Assembly: GCF_024699275.1 (NCBI RefSeq)
Contig: NZ_JAILPX010000088.1
Location: 29,969 to 93,968, forward strand
From: Selenomonas sp.
Lineage (GTDB): Bacteria > Bacillota_C > Negativicutes > Selenomonadales > Selenomonadaceae
Length of the DNA: 64,000 nt
Direction: 5' to 3'
A program made the position numbers and the translations under genes. This document shows, piece after piece, positions 7,532-16,220 of this stretch. The notes beneath the pieces are model-generated. The model was given only the letters and a program-made list of their open reading frames with translations, was not told where the DNA came from and did no database searches. The stretch's first letter is position 1; each line of letters begins with the position of its first letter.

Positions 7532-7915
7532 TCACGCTAATTTTTTTTGGCCACAAGCGGATTCAGCAGCAGCCACCACGTCTTCCAGCTTGCTGCCGTT
7601 TGCAGCAGCCACCGCAGCCCGTACAGTACCTTCCAACAGTGGGCAGTCAGCCATGCGCACCGCATCGTCCTTCAGGTTTTCCAACACCAGTTCCGTAGTC
7701 ATGATCGCACTGCCCATATCCATGATCACCACGGCGCCATCCCGTCCACAGACAAATTCGATGGCCTTGCTGATTTTCTCATAACTGGTTCCCATAATAC
7801 CGTTTTCCAGGCCACCAGCAATGGCAATATGTACACCATTGGCCATCATTTCAGCCATTTCCTTGACCCCTTCGGCTAATTTCGTATTATGCGCCACTAC
7901 AACAATCCCTACCAA
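7532..7915 (-). CDS. dhaM: PTS-dependent dihydroxyacetone kinase phosphoryl donor, DhaM EIIA domain
   Basis: A 127-residue EIIA-mannose-like domain of the DhaM family: GIVVVAHNTKLAEGV with the phosphorylated His at position 9, then GTS and MDMGSAIMTTELVLENL. DhaM passes phosphate from HPr to the ADP of DhaL in the dihydroxyacetone kinase. The start is TTG at 7915, with AGGAGG 8 nt upstream; an upstream extension to 7972 has no ribosome site. DhaK and DhaL are not beside it; it follows purL by 78 nt. It could act with a kinase elsewhere or have been recruited for another phosphorelay. Confidence 0.85.
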   Translation of the reverse strand: MVGIVVVAHNTKLAEGVKEMAEMMANGVHIAIAGGLENGIMGTSYEKISKAIEFVCGRDGAVVIMDMGSAIMTTELVLENLKDDAVRMADCPLLEGTVRAAVAAANGSKLEDVVAAAESACGQKKLA

Positions 7916-7940
7916 AGCAACAACCTCCTGCAATAGGTAA

Positions 7941-7972
7941 ATGCGGCCAGCTATTAAATAGACCGACCGCAT
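7941..7972 (-). terminator. Hairpin between purL and dhaM
   Basis: ATGCGG at one end pairs with CCGCAT at the other, with further pairing and one wobble inside. The following T run is weak, so it may only partly end purL transcription. Confidence 0.4.
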
Positions 7973-7993
7973 ACCTGTTATTTTATTTGCTGA

Positions 7994-10900
7994 TTATTGA
8001 TAATATGCTACCCCAGCTTCAAAGAGCTGCTGATCCTTTTCTCCCGGCACATTGCGGGCAACATCGCCGCCGATGCGCTCCGAATGGCCCATCTTTCCCA
8101 GCACCCGGCCATCGGGACTGGTAATGCCCTCAACAGCGCTGACGGAACCATTGGGATTAAAGGGAATATACAAGGACGGATTTTCCTGATCATCCACATA
8201 CTGGGTGGCCACCTGACCGCGAACCCGCATGCGGGCAAGGATTTCCTTGTCGGCCACAAAACGTCCCTCACCATGGGAAACCGCAATGGTATGAACATCT
8301 CCCACATTGACATTATTGAACCAGGGCGACAGATTGGATACCACCTTGGTCTTGACCATGCAGGAAACATGCCGGCCTATGTTATTATACGTCAAAGTTG
8401 GCGAACTGTCCACCAAATCGCGAATTTCCCCATAGGGAACAAGCCCCAATTTAATCAAGGCCTGGAAGCCATTGCAAATGCCCAGCATCAGGCCATCCCG
8501 CTTGAAAAGCAGCTTATGGACCTCTTCCTTGATGCGCGGATTGCGGAACATGGCCGCAATGAACTTGCCAGAACCATCCGGCTCGTCACCGCCGCTGAAG
8601 CCGCCGGGCAGCATGATGATATTGGCTCCCTGGATGCCCTTGACAATGGCGGCCACCGATTCCTCAACCGCACTGGGGGTGAGATTTCTGACCACCAGCG
8701 CCTCTGCCTCAGCGCCAGCGCGTTCCCAAGCCCGCAGGGAATCATACTCGCAGTTGGTTCCCGGGAACACCGGAATAAATACCCGGGGCCTTGCCACTTT
8801 TCTTTGCGGATGAATGGCTATCCCCTTGGTATAGGTCATATCCATGGCCCGGGCCTTGCTGTACTGCTTCACCTGCGTGGGGAAAATCCTTTCCAAGGGT
8901 TTGGTATACGCCGCTTCAATATCCGCCAGCATAATGACCGTATCGTTGCAGACCACACTGGGACCAACGGTGGTCTCGCCAATCTGCTGGCAGCCTACAC
9001 TTTTCAGCTGTTCATCCAGGGCGTCTGATTCTGCCACTTCCAGCAAAAGGGCACCGTAATTCGGCGTGAAGAGCTCCTCCCGCATCATAGGCTGGGTGAA
9101 CTTAAAACCTACGCCATTACCCAAAACCATCTTGGATACCGCAGCTGCAATACCGCCAACGCCAATACTCTGTGCAGCAAAGACGCGATGTTTTTCCATC
9201 AAATCCGTAACCTTAGCCCAACGCGCCCGAAGCTGGGCAAAATTCGGCAAATCCTGCTCATCCTTCGGTGCCGGAACCAGATACACCTTATTGCCAGGAT
9301 ACTTAAATTCCGGCGAAACGGCATCCCCCGCCTTCAAGGTGGTAACCGCAAAGGCTGCCAGCGTCGGCGGCACGTGAATATCCTCAAAGGTCCCCGACAT
9401 GGAATCCTTGCCGCCAATGGCCGGGATTTCCAGTTCATGCTGGGCCCAAAGAGCACCTAAAAGCGCCGCAAAGGGCTTGCCCCATTTTTCCTCATCCTTG
9501 CCCAGACTCTCAAAGTATTCCTGGAAGGTCAGGCGAATCTTATCCGCCCGGCCCCCTACGGCCACCATCTTGGCAGCAGCTTCCACCACCGCATACAGCG
9601 CACCGTGGAATGGGCTCCAAGCCGTCAAGGCAGGATTCAGGCCAAAGGTCATCGCCGTAGCCGTGGTGGTTTCTCCACCTTCTACCGGCAGCTTGGCCAC
9701 CATTCCCTCAGCAGGAGTGAGCTGCCGGCGACCGCCAAAGGGCATCAGCACCGTATTGCCGCCAATGGTGGAATCAAAGCGTTCTGCCAGCCCCTTCTGG
9801 CTGCAGACATTCAAATCCTGCAGGTTGGCCAGCCAGCCCTTTTCCAAATCCTTCTTCTCTTCCTCCACAGCGGCAGGAATCTGATGCAGGTAACGAGCCT
9901 GTTCATCGGGGCTGGCAATCTTTGCCTTCACATGCTGACGGACACCGTTGGTATCCAGGAAGGAACGATCCATCTGTACGATGGCCTGGCCCCGCCAGTT
10001 CATGATCAGACGCGGTTCCCTGGTGATTTCTGCTACCTTGGTGGCTTCAAGATTTTCAGCATCGGCCAATTTCGCAAACTTCTCCAAATGTTCCGGGCGG
10101 ATAACCACGGCCATGCGCTCCTGTGATTCGGAAATCGCCAGTTCCGTACCATCAAGGCCCTTGTATTTCTTCTTCACGGCATCCAGATTGATGATCAGGC
10201 CCGGAGCCAGTTCACCAATGGCCACGGCCACACCGCCGGCACCGAAATCGTTGCAGCGCTTAATCATGCGGCTGACCACCGGATTGCGGAACAAGCGCTG
10301 AATCTTGCGCTCTGTGGGTGGATTCCCCTTCTGGACCTCCGCGCCACAGCTGGTCAGCGACTCTTCTGTATGCTCCTTGGAGGACCCAGTGGCACCGCCA
10401 CAGCCATCACGGCCTGTACGGCCGCCCACCAGCACCACGATATCCCCGGCAGCGGGCACTTCCCGCACCACATTTTCCTGGGGAGCCGCTGCGATTACCG
10501 CACCGATTTCCATGCGCTTGGCCATATAGCCCTCATGGTATACTTCCCGTACCTGGCCCGTGGCCAAGCCAATCTGATTGCCATAGGAACTGTATCCTGC
10601 CGCAGCTCCCAGCGTAATCTTCTTCTGGGGCAGCTTGCCCGGCAGGGTATCCTTGAGCAGACGGCGGGGGTCAGCAGCTCCGGTAACCCGCATGGCCTGA
10701 TAGACATAGGATCGGCCCGACAATGGATCCCGAATAGCCCCGCCCAGACAGGTAGCCGCACCACCAAAGGGTTCGATTTCCGTGGGATGATTGTGGGTTT
10801 CATTCTTGAACATCACCAGCCATTTTTCCGTTTTGCCGTTGATATCCGCATCCACCACAATACTGCAGGCGTTGATTTCCTCAGACTTATCCAAGTCCTC

Positions 10901-11773
10901 CAGTTTTCCCTGTTTACGCAGGGCCTTCATGCCGATAACGGCAATATCCATCAGTGTAACATCCCGGTTCTCTCCGGCATAGAGTTCTTCCCGGTCCTGC
11001 AGATACCGGGTATAGGCCTTGCCAATGCTTGAAGCATAGTGACCTTTTTCAATCTGTACTTCATCCACAGCCGTGGTAAAGGTTGTATGACGGCAATGGT
11101 CTGACCAGTATGTATCAATGACTCTGAGTTCCGTAATGGTCGGTGCGCGTTTTTCCGTATCCCGGAAATAAATCTGACAAAAGGCCATATCCGCCAGGCT
11201 CATGGCAAAACCATGGGACTGCCAAAAGTCCTGCAAACCTTCGGCATCCAGATCATTGAAGTTTTCCAGCACTTCAACATCTGCAGGTTCCTCATATTCA
11301 CTGAGCAGCGATTCCGGCTTTTCCAGACTCGCTTCCCGGCTTTCCACCTTATTGATGCAGTAATCCTTAATTTTCCCAAAGGTATCCCTGTCGATATCGC
11401 CAACGATCACAATGACCTTAGCCACCCGAATTTCCGGACGTTCCTTCTGGGTAATCAACTGCACACACTGGGCCGCTGAATCTGCAGTCTGGTCATACTG
11501 GCCTGGCAAAAATTCCACGGCAAAGACTCGGGAATTCGCAAACTTCGGCAGCTTCTCCTCATAGACAACATCCACCGGCGGTTCGGAGAAAACGACATTT
11601 TTCACCGCAGCATACTCCTCATCGCTAAGGCCCTCAATGTCATAACGCCGGATGATGCGGACGGCTTTCAGCTCATCCAGGCGGAATGTCTCCTTGAGGT
11701 CATCGCATAGCTGCTGGGCGGGAATATCAAAATACCCCTGTCGTTTTTCTACGAAAATTCTTCTCACAGTCAT
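7994..11773 (-). CDS. purL: Phosphoribosylformylglycinamidine synthase, single-chain form
   Basis: A 1259-residue fused FGAM synthase, converting FGAR, glutamine and ATP to FGAM in purine synthesis. The N-terminal and central ATP-binding parts include SDHCRHTTF, FKNETHNHPTEIEPFGGAATCLGG and GGRTGRDGCGGATGSS. The C-terminal glutaminase domain starts at about 1000 (PRVFIPVFPGTNCEYD), with nucleophile Cys about 1100 in GICNGFQ and His about 1230 in HSER. Start ATG 11773 (MTVRRIFVEK) has GGAGG upstream; the open frame extends to 11845 without support. It stands apart from other pur genes here. Most Firmicutes use the split PurS/PurQ/PurL form, so the fused type is a lineage marker. Confidence 0.95.
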   Translation of the reverse strand: MTVRRIFVEKRQGYFDIPAQQLCDDLKETFRLDELKAVRIIRRYDIEGLSDEEYAAVKNVVFSEPPVDVVYEEKLPKFANSRVFAVEFLPGQYDQTADSAAQCVQLITQKERPEIRVAKVIVIVGDIDRDTFGKIKDYCINKVESREASLEKPESLLSEYEEPADVEVLENFNDLDAEGLQDFWQSHGFAMSLADMAFCQIYFRDTEKRAPTITELRVIDTYWSDHCRHTTFTTAVDEVQIEKGHYASSIGKAYTRYLQDREELYAGENRDVTLMDIAVIGMKALRKQGKLEDLDKSEEINACSIVVDADINGKTEKWLVMFKNETHNHPTEIEPFGGAATCLGGAIRDPLSGRSYVYQAMRVTGAADPRRLLKDTLPGKLPQKKITLGAAAGYSSYGNQIGLATGQVREVYHEGYMAKRMEIGAVIAAAPQENVVREVPAAGDIVVLVGGRTGRDGCGGATGSSKEHTEESLTSCGAEVQKGNPPTERKIQRLFRNPVVSRMIKRCNDFGAGGVAVAIGELAPGLIINLDAVKKKYKGLDGTELAISESQERMAVVIRPEHLEKFAKLADAENLEATKVAEITREPRLIMNWRGQAIVQMDRSFLDTNGVRQHVKAKIASPDEQARYLHQIPAAVEEEKKDLEKGWLANLQDLNVCSQKGLAERFDSTIGGNTVLMPFGGRRQLTPAEGMVAKLPVEGGETTTATAMTFGLNPALTAWSPFHGALYAVVEAAAKMVAVGGRADKIRLTFQEYFESLGKDEEKWGKPFAALLGALWAQHELEIPAIGGKDSMSGTFEDIHVPPTLAAFAVTTLKAGDAVSPEFKYPGNKVYLVPAPKDEQDLPNFAQLRARWAKVTDLMEKHRVFAAQSIGVGGIAAAVSKMVLGNGVGFKFTQPMMREELFTPNYGALLLEVAESDALDEQLKSVGCQQIGETTVGPSVVCNDTVIMLADIEAAYTKPLERIFPTQVKQYSKARAMDMTYTKGIAIHPQRKVARPRVFIPVFPGTNCEYDSLRAWERAGAEAEALVVRNLTPSAVEESVAAIVKGIQGANIIMLPGGFSGGDEPDGSGKFIAAMFRNPRIKEEVHKLLFKRDGLMLGICNGFQALIKLGLVPYGEIRDLVDSSPTLTYNNIGRHVSCMVKTKVVSNLSPWFNNVNVGDVHTIAVSHGEGRFVADKEILARMRVRGQVATQYVDDQENPSLYIPFNPNGSVSAVEGITSPDGRVLGKMGHSERIGGDVARNVPGEKDQQLFEAGVAYYQ

Positions 11774-11826
11774 GAATTCTCTTTTCCTCCAGACACTAAA
11801 TAGAATAAGTACATAAAGCTTTAACA

Positions 11827-11847
11827 CCATGAAAATGGATTTCATGG
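11827..11847. repeat. Short palindrome upstream of purL
   Basis: CCATGAAA (11827-11834) and TTTCATGG (11840-11847) form a perfect 8-bp inverted repeat with a 5-nt centre, about 55 nt before the purL start. It might be an operator or a leader stem; nothing else identifies it. Confidence 0.35.
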
Positions 11848-11860
11848 CTTATATAGACAA

Positions 11861-11901
11861 ACAGGCATAGAGACCCCAAACCTCAGGGTCTCTATGCCTG
11901 T
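11861..11901 (-). terminator. Terminator hairpin of the YhcH-family gene
   Basis: Perfect 16-bp arms 11861-11876 and 11886-11901 with a 9-nt loop, directly after the stop of the gene at 11905. The following minus-strand bases are only moderately T-rich. Confidence 0.6.
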
Positions 11902-11904
11902 ATA

Positions 11905-12381
11905 TCACAAACTATCAATGGCTACCTTCACCACTACCTTGAGCACCTTGCCCGGCTGCTCCTCATCCACGGAAGCCTGGGGACGATGTACATCCTCCGG
12001 GTAAAGCACGGCAAAGCAGCCCGGCGAGAGCACAATGCTGCTATCGGGAACCAGGGCCTCGTAAAAAGTCACATCCCGTTCTTCATCATAAGGAGCGCTC
12101 TCCTCCAGGTCAGGACTCAAGGGACACCAGCCCATGAATTCCTCCCCTTCAGCCATATACTGAATATCGACAAACTTTCGATGGGTCTCCGGCTTGCAAT
12201 CCTGCTCCGGACGAGTCTGATAACGCTGTACATTGGCAAAACACTTATCGCCTTCAATGGGATACTTGCCATCTGCCATCTGGGTAAAATCGTGCTCTCG
12301 CAAAAAATCGAGGGCTTTTCGGATAATTGCCGGATAATCCACATGATTCTCGTCTAACGTGTCCATACTGCCGATAATCAT
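11905..12381 (-). CDS. YhcH/YjgK/YiaL family protein
   Basis: A 158-residue cupin-like protein of the YhcH/YjgK/YiaL (DUF386) family, with the signature ANVQRYQTRPEQDCKPETHRKFVDIQY and metal-binding-type residues in LYPEDVHRPQ. Family members include the E. coli sialic acid anomerase NanQ; others are of unknown sugar specificity. ATG 12381 is preceded by GGGAGAGG. The gene stands alone with its own promoter and terminator; no sialic acid genes are near, so substrate is open. Confidence 0.85.
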   Translation of the reverse strand: MIIGSMDTLDENHVDYPAIIRKALDFLREHDFTQMADGKYPIEGDKCFANVQRYQTRPEQDCKPETHRKFVDIQYMAEGEEFMGWCPLSPDLEESAPYDEERDVTFYEALVPDSSIVLSPGCFAVLYPEDVHRPQASVDEEQPGKVLKVVVKVAIDSL

Positions 12382-12434
12382 TTCGCAATCCTCTCCCTAT
12401 CGTACATTTTGTAAAGAAATCATCATTCATCCAT

Positions 12435-12463
12435 ATTTTACCTAAAACGGCTGTATTATGCAA
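12435..12463 (-). promoter_or_regulatory. Promoter of the YhcH-family gene
   Basis: On the minus strand TTGCAT (12458-12463), a 17-nt spacer, then TAAAAT (12435-12440), about 55 nt before the start codon. Confidence 0.5.
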
Positions 12464-12548
12464 GAAAACATCCACAGATTTATGAAAAAATCATTTCGAA
12501 AGTCACAATCCATTTGTTTTCTGCTGCTGGACAAAATGTAATTATCCC

Positions 12549-12577
12549 TTGTTCCCACAGGGGCAATATGATATAAT
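12549..12577 (+). promoter_or_regulatory. Promoter of the lrp-aminotransferase operon
   Basis: TTGTTC (12549-12554), a 17-nt spacer and TATAAT (12572-12577) with an extended -10 TG. The leader holds a small stem (CCTCGTCC/GGACGGGG at 12606-12627) of unknown meaning. Confidence 0.65.
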
Positions 12578-12661
12578 TGTTGCGTATAAAATCTGGTAAA
12601 CAGTCCTCGTCCAATACCGGACGGGGATTTTCCTGTATTTGTTATGGAAAGGGGTTAAAAT

Positions 12662-13141
12662 ATGCGAGAACTTTTAGAGCTGTTGGAACATGATGCCCGC
12701 CGCCCCGTAGGCGAGCTGGCCTCCATGCTCAAGCGCAGCGAATACGAAGTCGAAAAGAACATCAAAGAACTGGAGAAGAACAAGATCATCCTCTCCTATA
12801 ATACGCTGATCAACTGGGAAAAATTTGGGGACGACACCGTAACGGCCATCATTGAAATCAATCTGACCCCTCAGCGGGAAGTGGGCTTCGATGCCATTGC
12901 CGAGCGCATCTACCGCTTCGACGAAGTACGCACCGTATATTTGATGAGTGGCAGCTTTGACCTGTTGGTCATCATTGAAGGCAAATCCCTAAATGATGTG
13001 GCCAACTTCGTGGCTACCCGTCTGGCAACCATCGAGGGCGTAACCGCTACCCGTAGCCACTTCATGCTGAAACCCTATAAAAAAGACGGTGTCATCATCA
13101 ATGATGAAGAACGTGACCGCAGATTGGTGGTGTCCCCCTGA
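12662..13141 (+). CDS. Lrp/AsnC family transcriptional regulator
   Basis: A 159-residue Lrp/AsnC protein: winged helix at about 1-55 (LLELLEHDARRPVGELASMLKRSEYEVEKNIKELEK) and a C-terminal RAM/ligand-binding domain (VRTVYLMSGSFDLLVIIEGKS). ATG 12662 follows GGAAAGGGG. Its TGA overlaps the ATG of the aminotransferase. A coupled Lrp regulator and aminotransferase is a recurrent Firmicutes pair (as in yugG-patB neighbourhoods), so it probably senses an amino acid and controls this operon. Confidence 0.9.
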   Translation: MRELLELLEHDARRPVGELASMLKRSEYEVEKNIKELEKNKIILSYNTLINWEKFGDDTVTAIIEINLTPQREVGFDAIAERIYRFDEVRTVYLMSGSFDLLVIIEGKSLNDVANFVATRLATIEGVTATRSHFMLKPYKKDGVIINDEERDRRLVVSP

Positions 13142-14325
13142 TGGCTGATCCGATGAATTGGGACAAACGTCTCTCCCCTGCTGTTAACGCCATTGCCCCC
13201 TCCGGCATCCGCAAATTTTTCGATATCGCTGCCCAAATGGATGATGTGATTTCCCTAGGCGTAGGCGAACCGGATTTCGTTACCCCCTGGTCCATTCGCG
13301 AAAGCTGCGTCTATGGACTGGAACAGGGTTACACCTCCTACACCGCCAACCGGGGCATGCCCGAACTGCGGCAGGAAATCGTAAACCTCTTCCAGCGCCG
13401 CTATGCTGTGGACTACGATGCCAACCGTGAAGTGCTGGTTACCGTAGGTGTCAGCGAAGCCCTGGACATTGCCATGCGAGCCGTCCTGGCCCCTGGCGAC
13501 GAAGTGCTGATTCCTGAGCCCTGCTACGTTTCTTACCAGGCCTGCACCACGCTGGCAGGCGGTGTCCCCGTAGCTGTGCCGGCAAAAATCGAAAACGAAT
13601 TCCGCATCACGCCGGCAGAATTGGAAGAACATGTTACGGATAAGACCAAGGTATTGTTGATTGGCTATCCCAACAACCCTACAGGCGCAATCATGACTCG
13701 GAAGGATTTGCTGGCCATTGCCGACTTTGCGGAAAAGCACGATCTGATTGTCATCTCCGATGAAATCTATGGCGATTTGACCTACGGCGGAGAAGAACAC
13801 GTCTGCTTCTCCTCTCTGCCCCGCATGAAGGACCGCACCATTCTCCTGAATGGCTTTTCCAAGGCCTATGCCATGACGGGCTGGCGTATCGGCTACGCTT
13901 TGGGCAATCCCACGGTAATCGCCGCCATGACCAAGATTCATCAATACACCATGCTCTGCGCCCCCATTACGGCTCAGGTAGCCGCAGTAGAAGCCCTGCG
14001 CCATGGCGAAAAATACATGAAAAAGATGGTGGCCGAATATGACCGCCGCCGCCGTCTGATTTACGATGGCCTGACCAAGATGGGGCTGGAATGTTTCGAA
14101 CCTAAAGGCGCCTTCTACATCTTCCCTTCCATCAAGTCCACCGGTTACACCTCGGATGAGTTTGCCGAAAAACTTCTAACCTCCGAACATGTGGCCCTGG
14201 TCCCAGGCAGTGCTTTCGGCGCCTGTGGGGAAGGTCATGTCCGCTGTTCCTACGCCACCGCCATCGATAAGATTTCCGAAGCTCTCAACCGCATAGAAAA
14301 CTTCCTCAAAAACCATCGCAAATAA
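13141..14325 (+). CDS. PLP-dependent aminotransferase, class I/II
   Basis: A 394-residue fold-type I aminotransferase: GVGEPDFVTP near the N-terminus, YPNNPTGA at 176-183, SDEIYGDL, and the PLP lysine at 241 in NGFSKAYAMTGWRIGY. It belongs to the PatA/AspC-like subgroup that transaminates aspartate or aromatic and related amino acids; the exact substrate is not decided. It overlaps the upstream Lrp gene by one base, so the two are coupled. Length is typical. Confidence 0.92.
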   Translation: MADPMNWDKRLSPAVNAIAPSGIRKFFDIAAQMDDVISLGVGEPDFVTPWSIRESCVYGLEQGYTSYTANRGMPELRQEIVNLFQRRYAVDYDANREVLVTVGVSEALDIAMRAVLAPGDEVLIPEPCYVSYQACTTLAGGVPVAVPAKIENEFRITPAELEEHVTDKTKVLLIGYPNNPTGAIMTRKDLLAIADFAEKHDLIVISDEIYGDLTYGGEEHVCFSSLPRMKDRTILLNGFSKAYAMTGWRIGYALGNPTVIAAMTKIHQYTMLCAPITAQVAAVEALRHGEKYMKKMVAEYDRRRRLIYDGLTKMGLECFEPKGAFYIFPSIKSTGYTSDEFAEKLLTSEHVALVPGSAFGACGEGHVRCSYATAIDKISEALNRIENFLKNHRK

Positions 14326-14340
14326 AATTTTAATTTTTTG

Positions 14341-14369
14341 TTGACAAGCACGAGGAAAATGCATATAAT
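14341..14369 (+). promoter_or_regulatory. Strong sigma-70 promoter of tRNA-Pro
   Basis: Perfect TTGACA (14341-14346) and TATAAT (14364-14369) with 17-nt spacing. The tRNA begins 15 nt after the -10 box. Confidence 0.9.
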
Positions 14370-14383
14370 ATTTCTTGTGACTG

Positions 14384-14460
<77 letters not shown>

Positions 14461-14471
14461 TTGAGAGAACG

Positions 14472-14501
14472 AGCCAGTAACTTCTTGTTGCTGGCTTTTT
14501 T
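14472..14501 (+). terminator. Intrinsic terminator of tRNA-Pro
   Basis: A 10-bp stem (14472-14481 with 14487-14496, one G-U pair), loop TTCTT, then a run of six T. Confidence 0.85.
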
Positions 14502-14512
14502 GCTGCATAAAA

Positions 14513-14552
14513 ACAGCCGTGACGAAATTCTCCTTTCGTCACGGCCATTTTT
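14513..14552. terminator. Bidirectional terminator, mainly for ilvB
   Basis: Perfect 12-bp stem 14516-14527 with 14534-14545 and a 6-nt loop. T-rich bases flank both sides, so it can stop the ilv-leu operon on the minus strand and plus-strand readthrough. Confidence 0.85.
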
Positions 14553-16217
14553 TTACTTAAACTCCACAAACTCATCAATACGGGCGCCGCCCTTAATCAT
14601 CGGCTCCACAAAACTGCGCCACACATTGAGGACAATCACCCGCGGATGGTCTTTATCCTCCAGGGCCCGCTTCAGAGCCTCGGCAAATTCATCCTGGGTG
14701 GAAACCGTTTCCGCCTTGATGCCAAAACTGCCGGCATAGGCCGCATAATCCATGGGATAATCAAATTCACAGGCAATATACCGTTCCTGATACATGACCT
14801 TCTGCAACTGGCGAATCATCCCCAAGCTGGTATTGTTGACAATCAAAGAAATCACCGGCAGTTGCAGCCGGGCAATGGTATAGAATTCATTGCCGGTCAT
14901 CTTTATGCCGCCATCACCAGCCACGTGAATGACCCGGCGGCTGCCGCCATAGTACAGCTGTGCCCCCATGGCCGCAGGCAAGCCAAAGCCCATGGTTCCC
15001 AAACCGCCAGATGTCAGCCAGGTACGGGGCTCTTCGATGCGCAAATGCAGAGCGGCCCACATCTGATGCTGGCCCACATCCGTAGCAAAGGCATAGGGCT
15101 TGCCACGGGTAGCCATAGCCACCTGATGCAGTGCCCAGGGAACGGTCAGGCGATTGACATGGTAGTCATAATCATAGGTTTCCTTCCAGGACTGAAGCTG
15201 CTGCCACCATTCTGTAATATCACCGGTGGATTCCTGCTTCATGAGCAGTCCCAAAATCACCTTCATATCCCCGGCCAGCCCCAGGCTGTTGCCGATGTTC
15301 TTATCGATTTCCGCCGGGTCAATATCGATATGGATAAATTTCGTATCCTGGGTATACTTCTTCACATTGCCGGTCTGCCGGTCGCCAAACCGGCTGCCGA
15401 TGGCAATGATTAAATCCGCAGCGGCAATGGCATGATTGGCTGCCTTTTCCCCATGCATCCCAGCAAAGCCCAGGGACAGGGGATGCTCCCGAGGAATAGC
15501 CCCCAGCCCCATCAGGGTATGGGCCACCGGCAGGTTGTACTTTTCCACAAAGGCCGTAACCTCAGCTGTAGCACCTGCAGAGATTACACCGCCGCCCACG
15601 ATGACCACGGGCTTTTGCGCCTTGACGATTTCCTGCGCCGCTTCTGCAGCGCAAATCAGAAAGTCCGCATCCGGCTTGCCTTTTTTCTGCGCTTCCCGGG
15701 AAAGTTCCTCCCAAACCACCTCCTGGAAGAACAAGTCCCGGGGCACATCCACCAGTACAGGCCCCGGACGCCCCCTCCGGGCAAGTGTAAAGGCCTCTCG
15801 GATTGTGCTCACCAGACGCCGTGCATCCTTAACCTTATAATTATGCTTGGTGATGGGCATGGTCACATCCAGAATATCCGTTTCTTGAAAGGCATCCCTG
15901 CCCAAAAGCGCCGTATCCACCTGGCCTGTGATGGCCACCACAGGAATGGAATCCATAAAGGCCGTAGCCAGACCGGTCACCAGATTCGTTGCTCCCGGTC
16001 CCGATGTGGCGATACAGACACCGACTTTTCCTGAAGCACGGGCATAGCCGTCAGCGGCATGGGCGGCATTTTGCTCGTGGGTCACAAGGACCTGTTGAAT
16101 CTCCTGGCTATCATATAGCGCGTCATACAAAGGCAGAATCATCCCTCCAGGATAGCCAAACACCGTATCGACGCCCTGTTCTCTTAAACAGGCAACGACT
16201 GCCTGCGCTCCATTCAT
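14553..16217 (-). CDS. ilvB: Acetolactate synthase large subunit
   Basis: A 554-residue thiamine diphosphate enzyme making acetolactate or acetohydroxybutyrate from pyruvate. The catalytic Glu48 is in THEQNAAHAADGYAR. Further motifs are GPGATNLVTG, RRGRPGPVLVDVPRD and the ThDP-Mg site starting GDGG and ending NN before TSLGM. This is the FAD-binding biosynthetic type rather than the catabolic type. It is the last gene of the operon, starting 4 nt after the leuB stop; its regulatory subunit ilvN is the operon's first gene, 4 kb upstream. Confidence 0.94.
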   Translation of the reverse strand: MNGAQAVVACLREQGVDTVFGYPGGMILPLYDALYDSQEIQQVLVTHEQNAAHAADGYARASGKVGVCIATSGPGATNLVTGLATAFMDSIPVVAITGQVDTALLGRDAFQETDILDVTMPITKHNYKVKDARRLVSTIREAFTLARRGRPGPVLVDVPRDLFFQEVVWEELSREAQKKGKPDADFLICAAEAAQEIVKAQKPVVIVGGGVISAGATAEVTAFVEKYNLPVAHTLMGLGAIPREHPLSLGFAGMHGEKAANHAIAAADLIIAIGSRFGDRQTGNVKKYTQDTKFIHIDIDPAEIDKNIGNSLGLAGDMKVILGLLMKQESTGDITEWWQQLQSWKETYDYDYHVNRLTVPWALHQVAMATRGKPYAFATDVGQHQMWAALHLRIEEPRTWLTSGGLGTMGFGLPAAMGAQLYYGGSRRVIHVAGDGGIKMTGNEFYTIARLQLPVISLIVNNTSLGMIRQLQKVMYQERYIACEFDYPMDYAAYAGSFGIKAETVSTQDEFAEALKRALEDKDHPRVIVLNVWRSFVEPMIKGGARIDEFVEFK

Positions 16218-16220
16218 AAC

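Noticed and set aside
7997..9028. Plus-strand frame of 343 codons opposite purL
   Set aside because: Antisense shadow of a well supported gene; similar shadows lie opposite era, hyf and rimO.
12603..12632. Small stem-loop in the leader of the lrp operon, considered as an attenuator
   Set aside because: Only 8 pairs with one G-U and a short T run; too weak to call.
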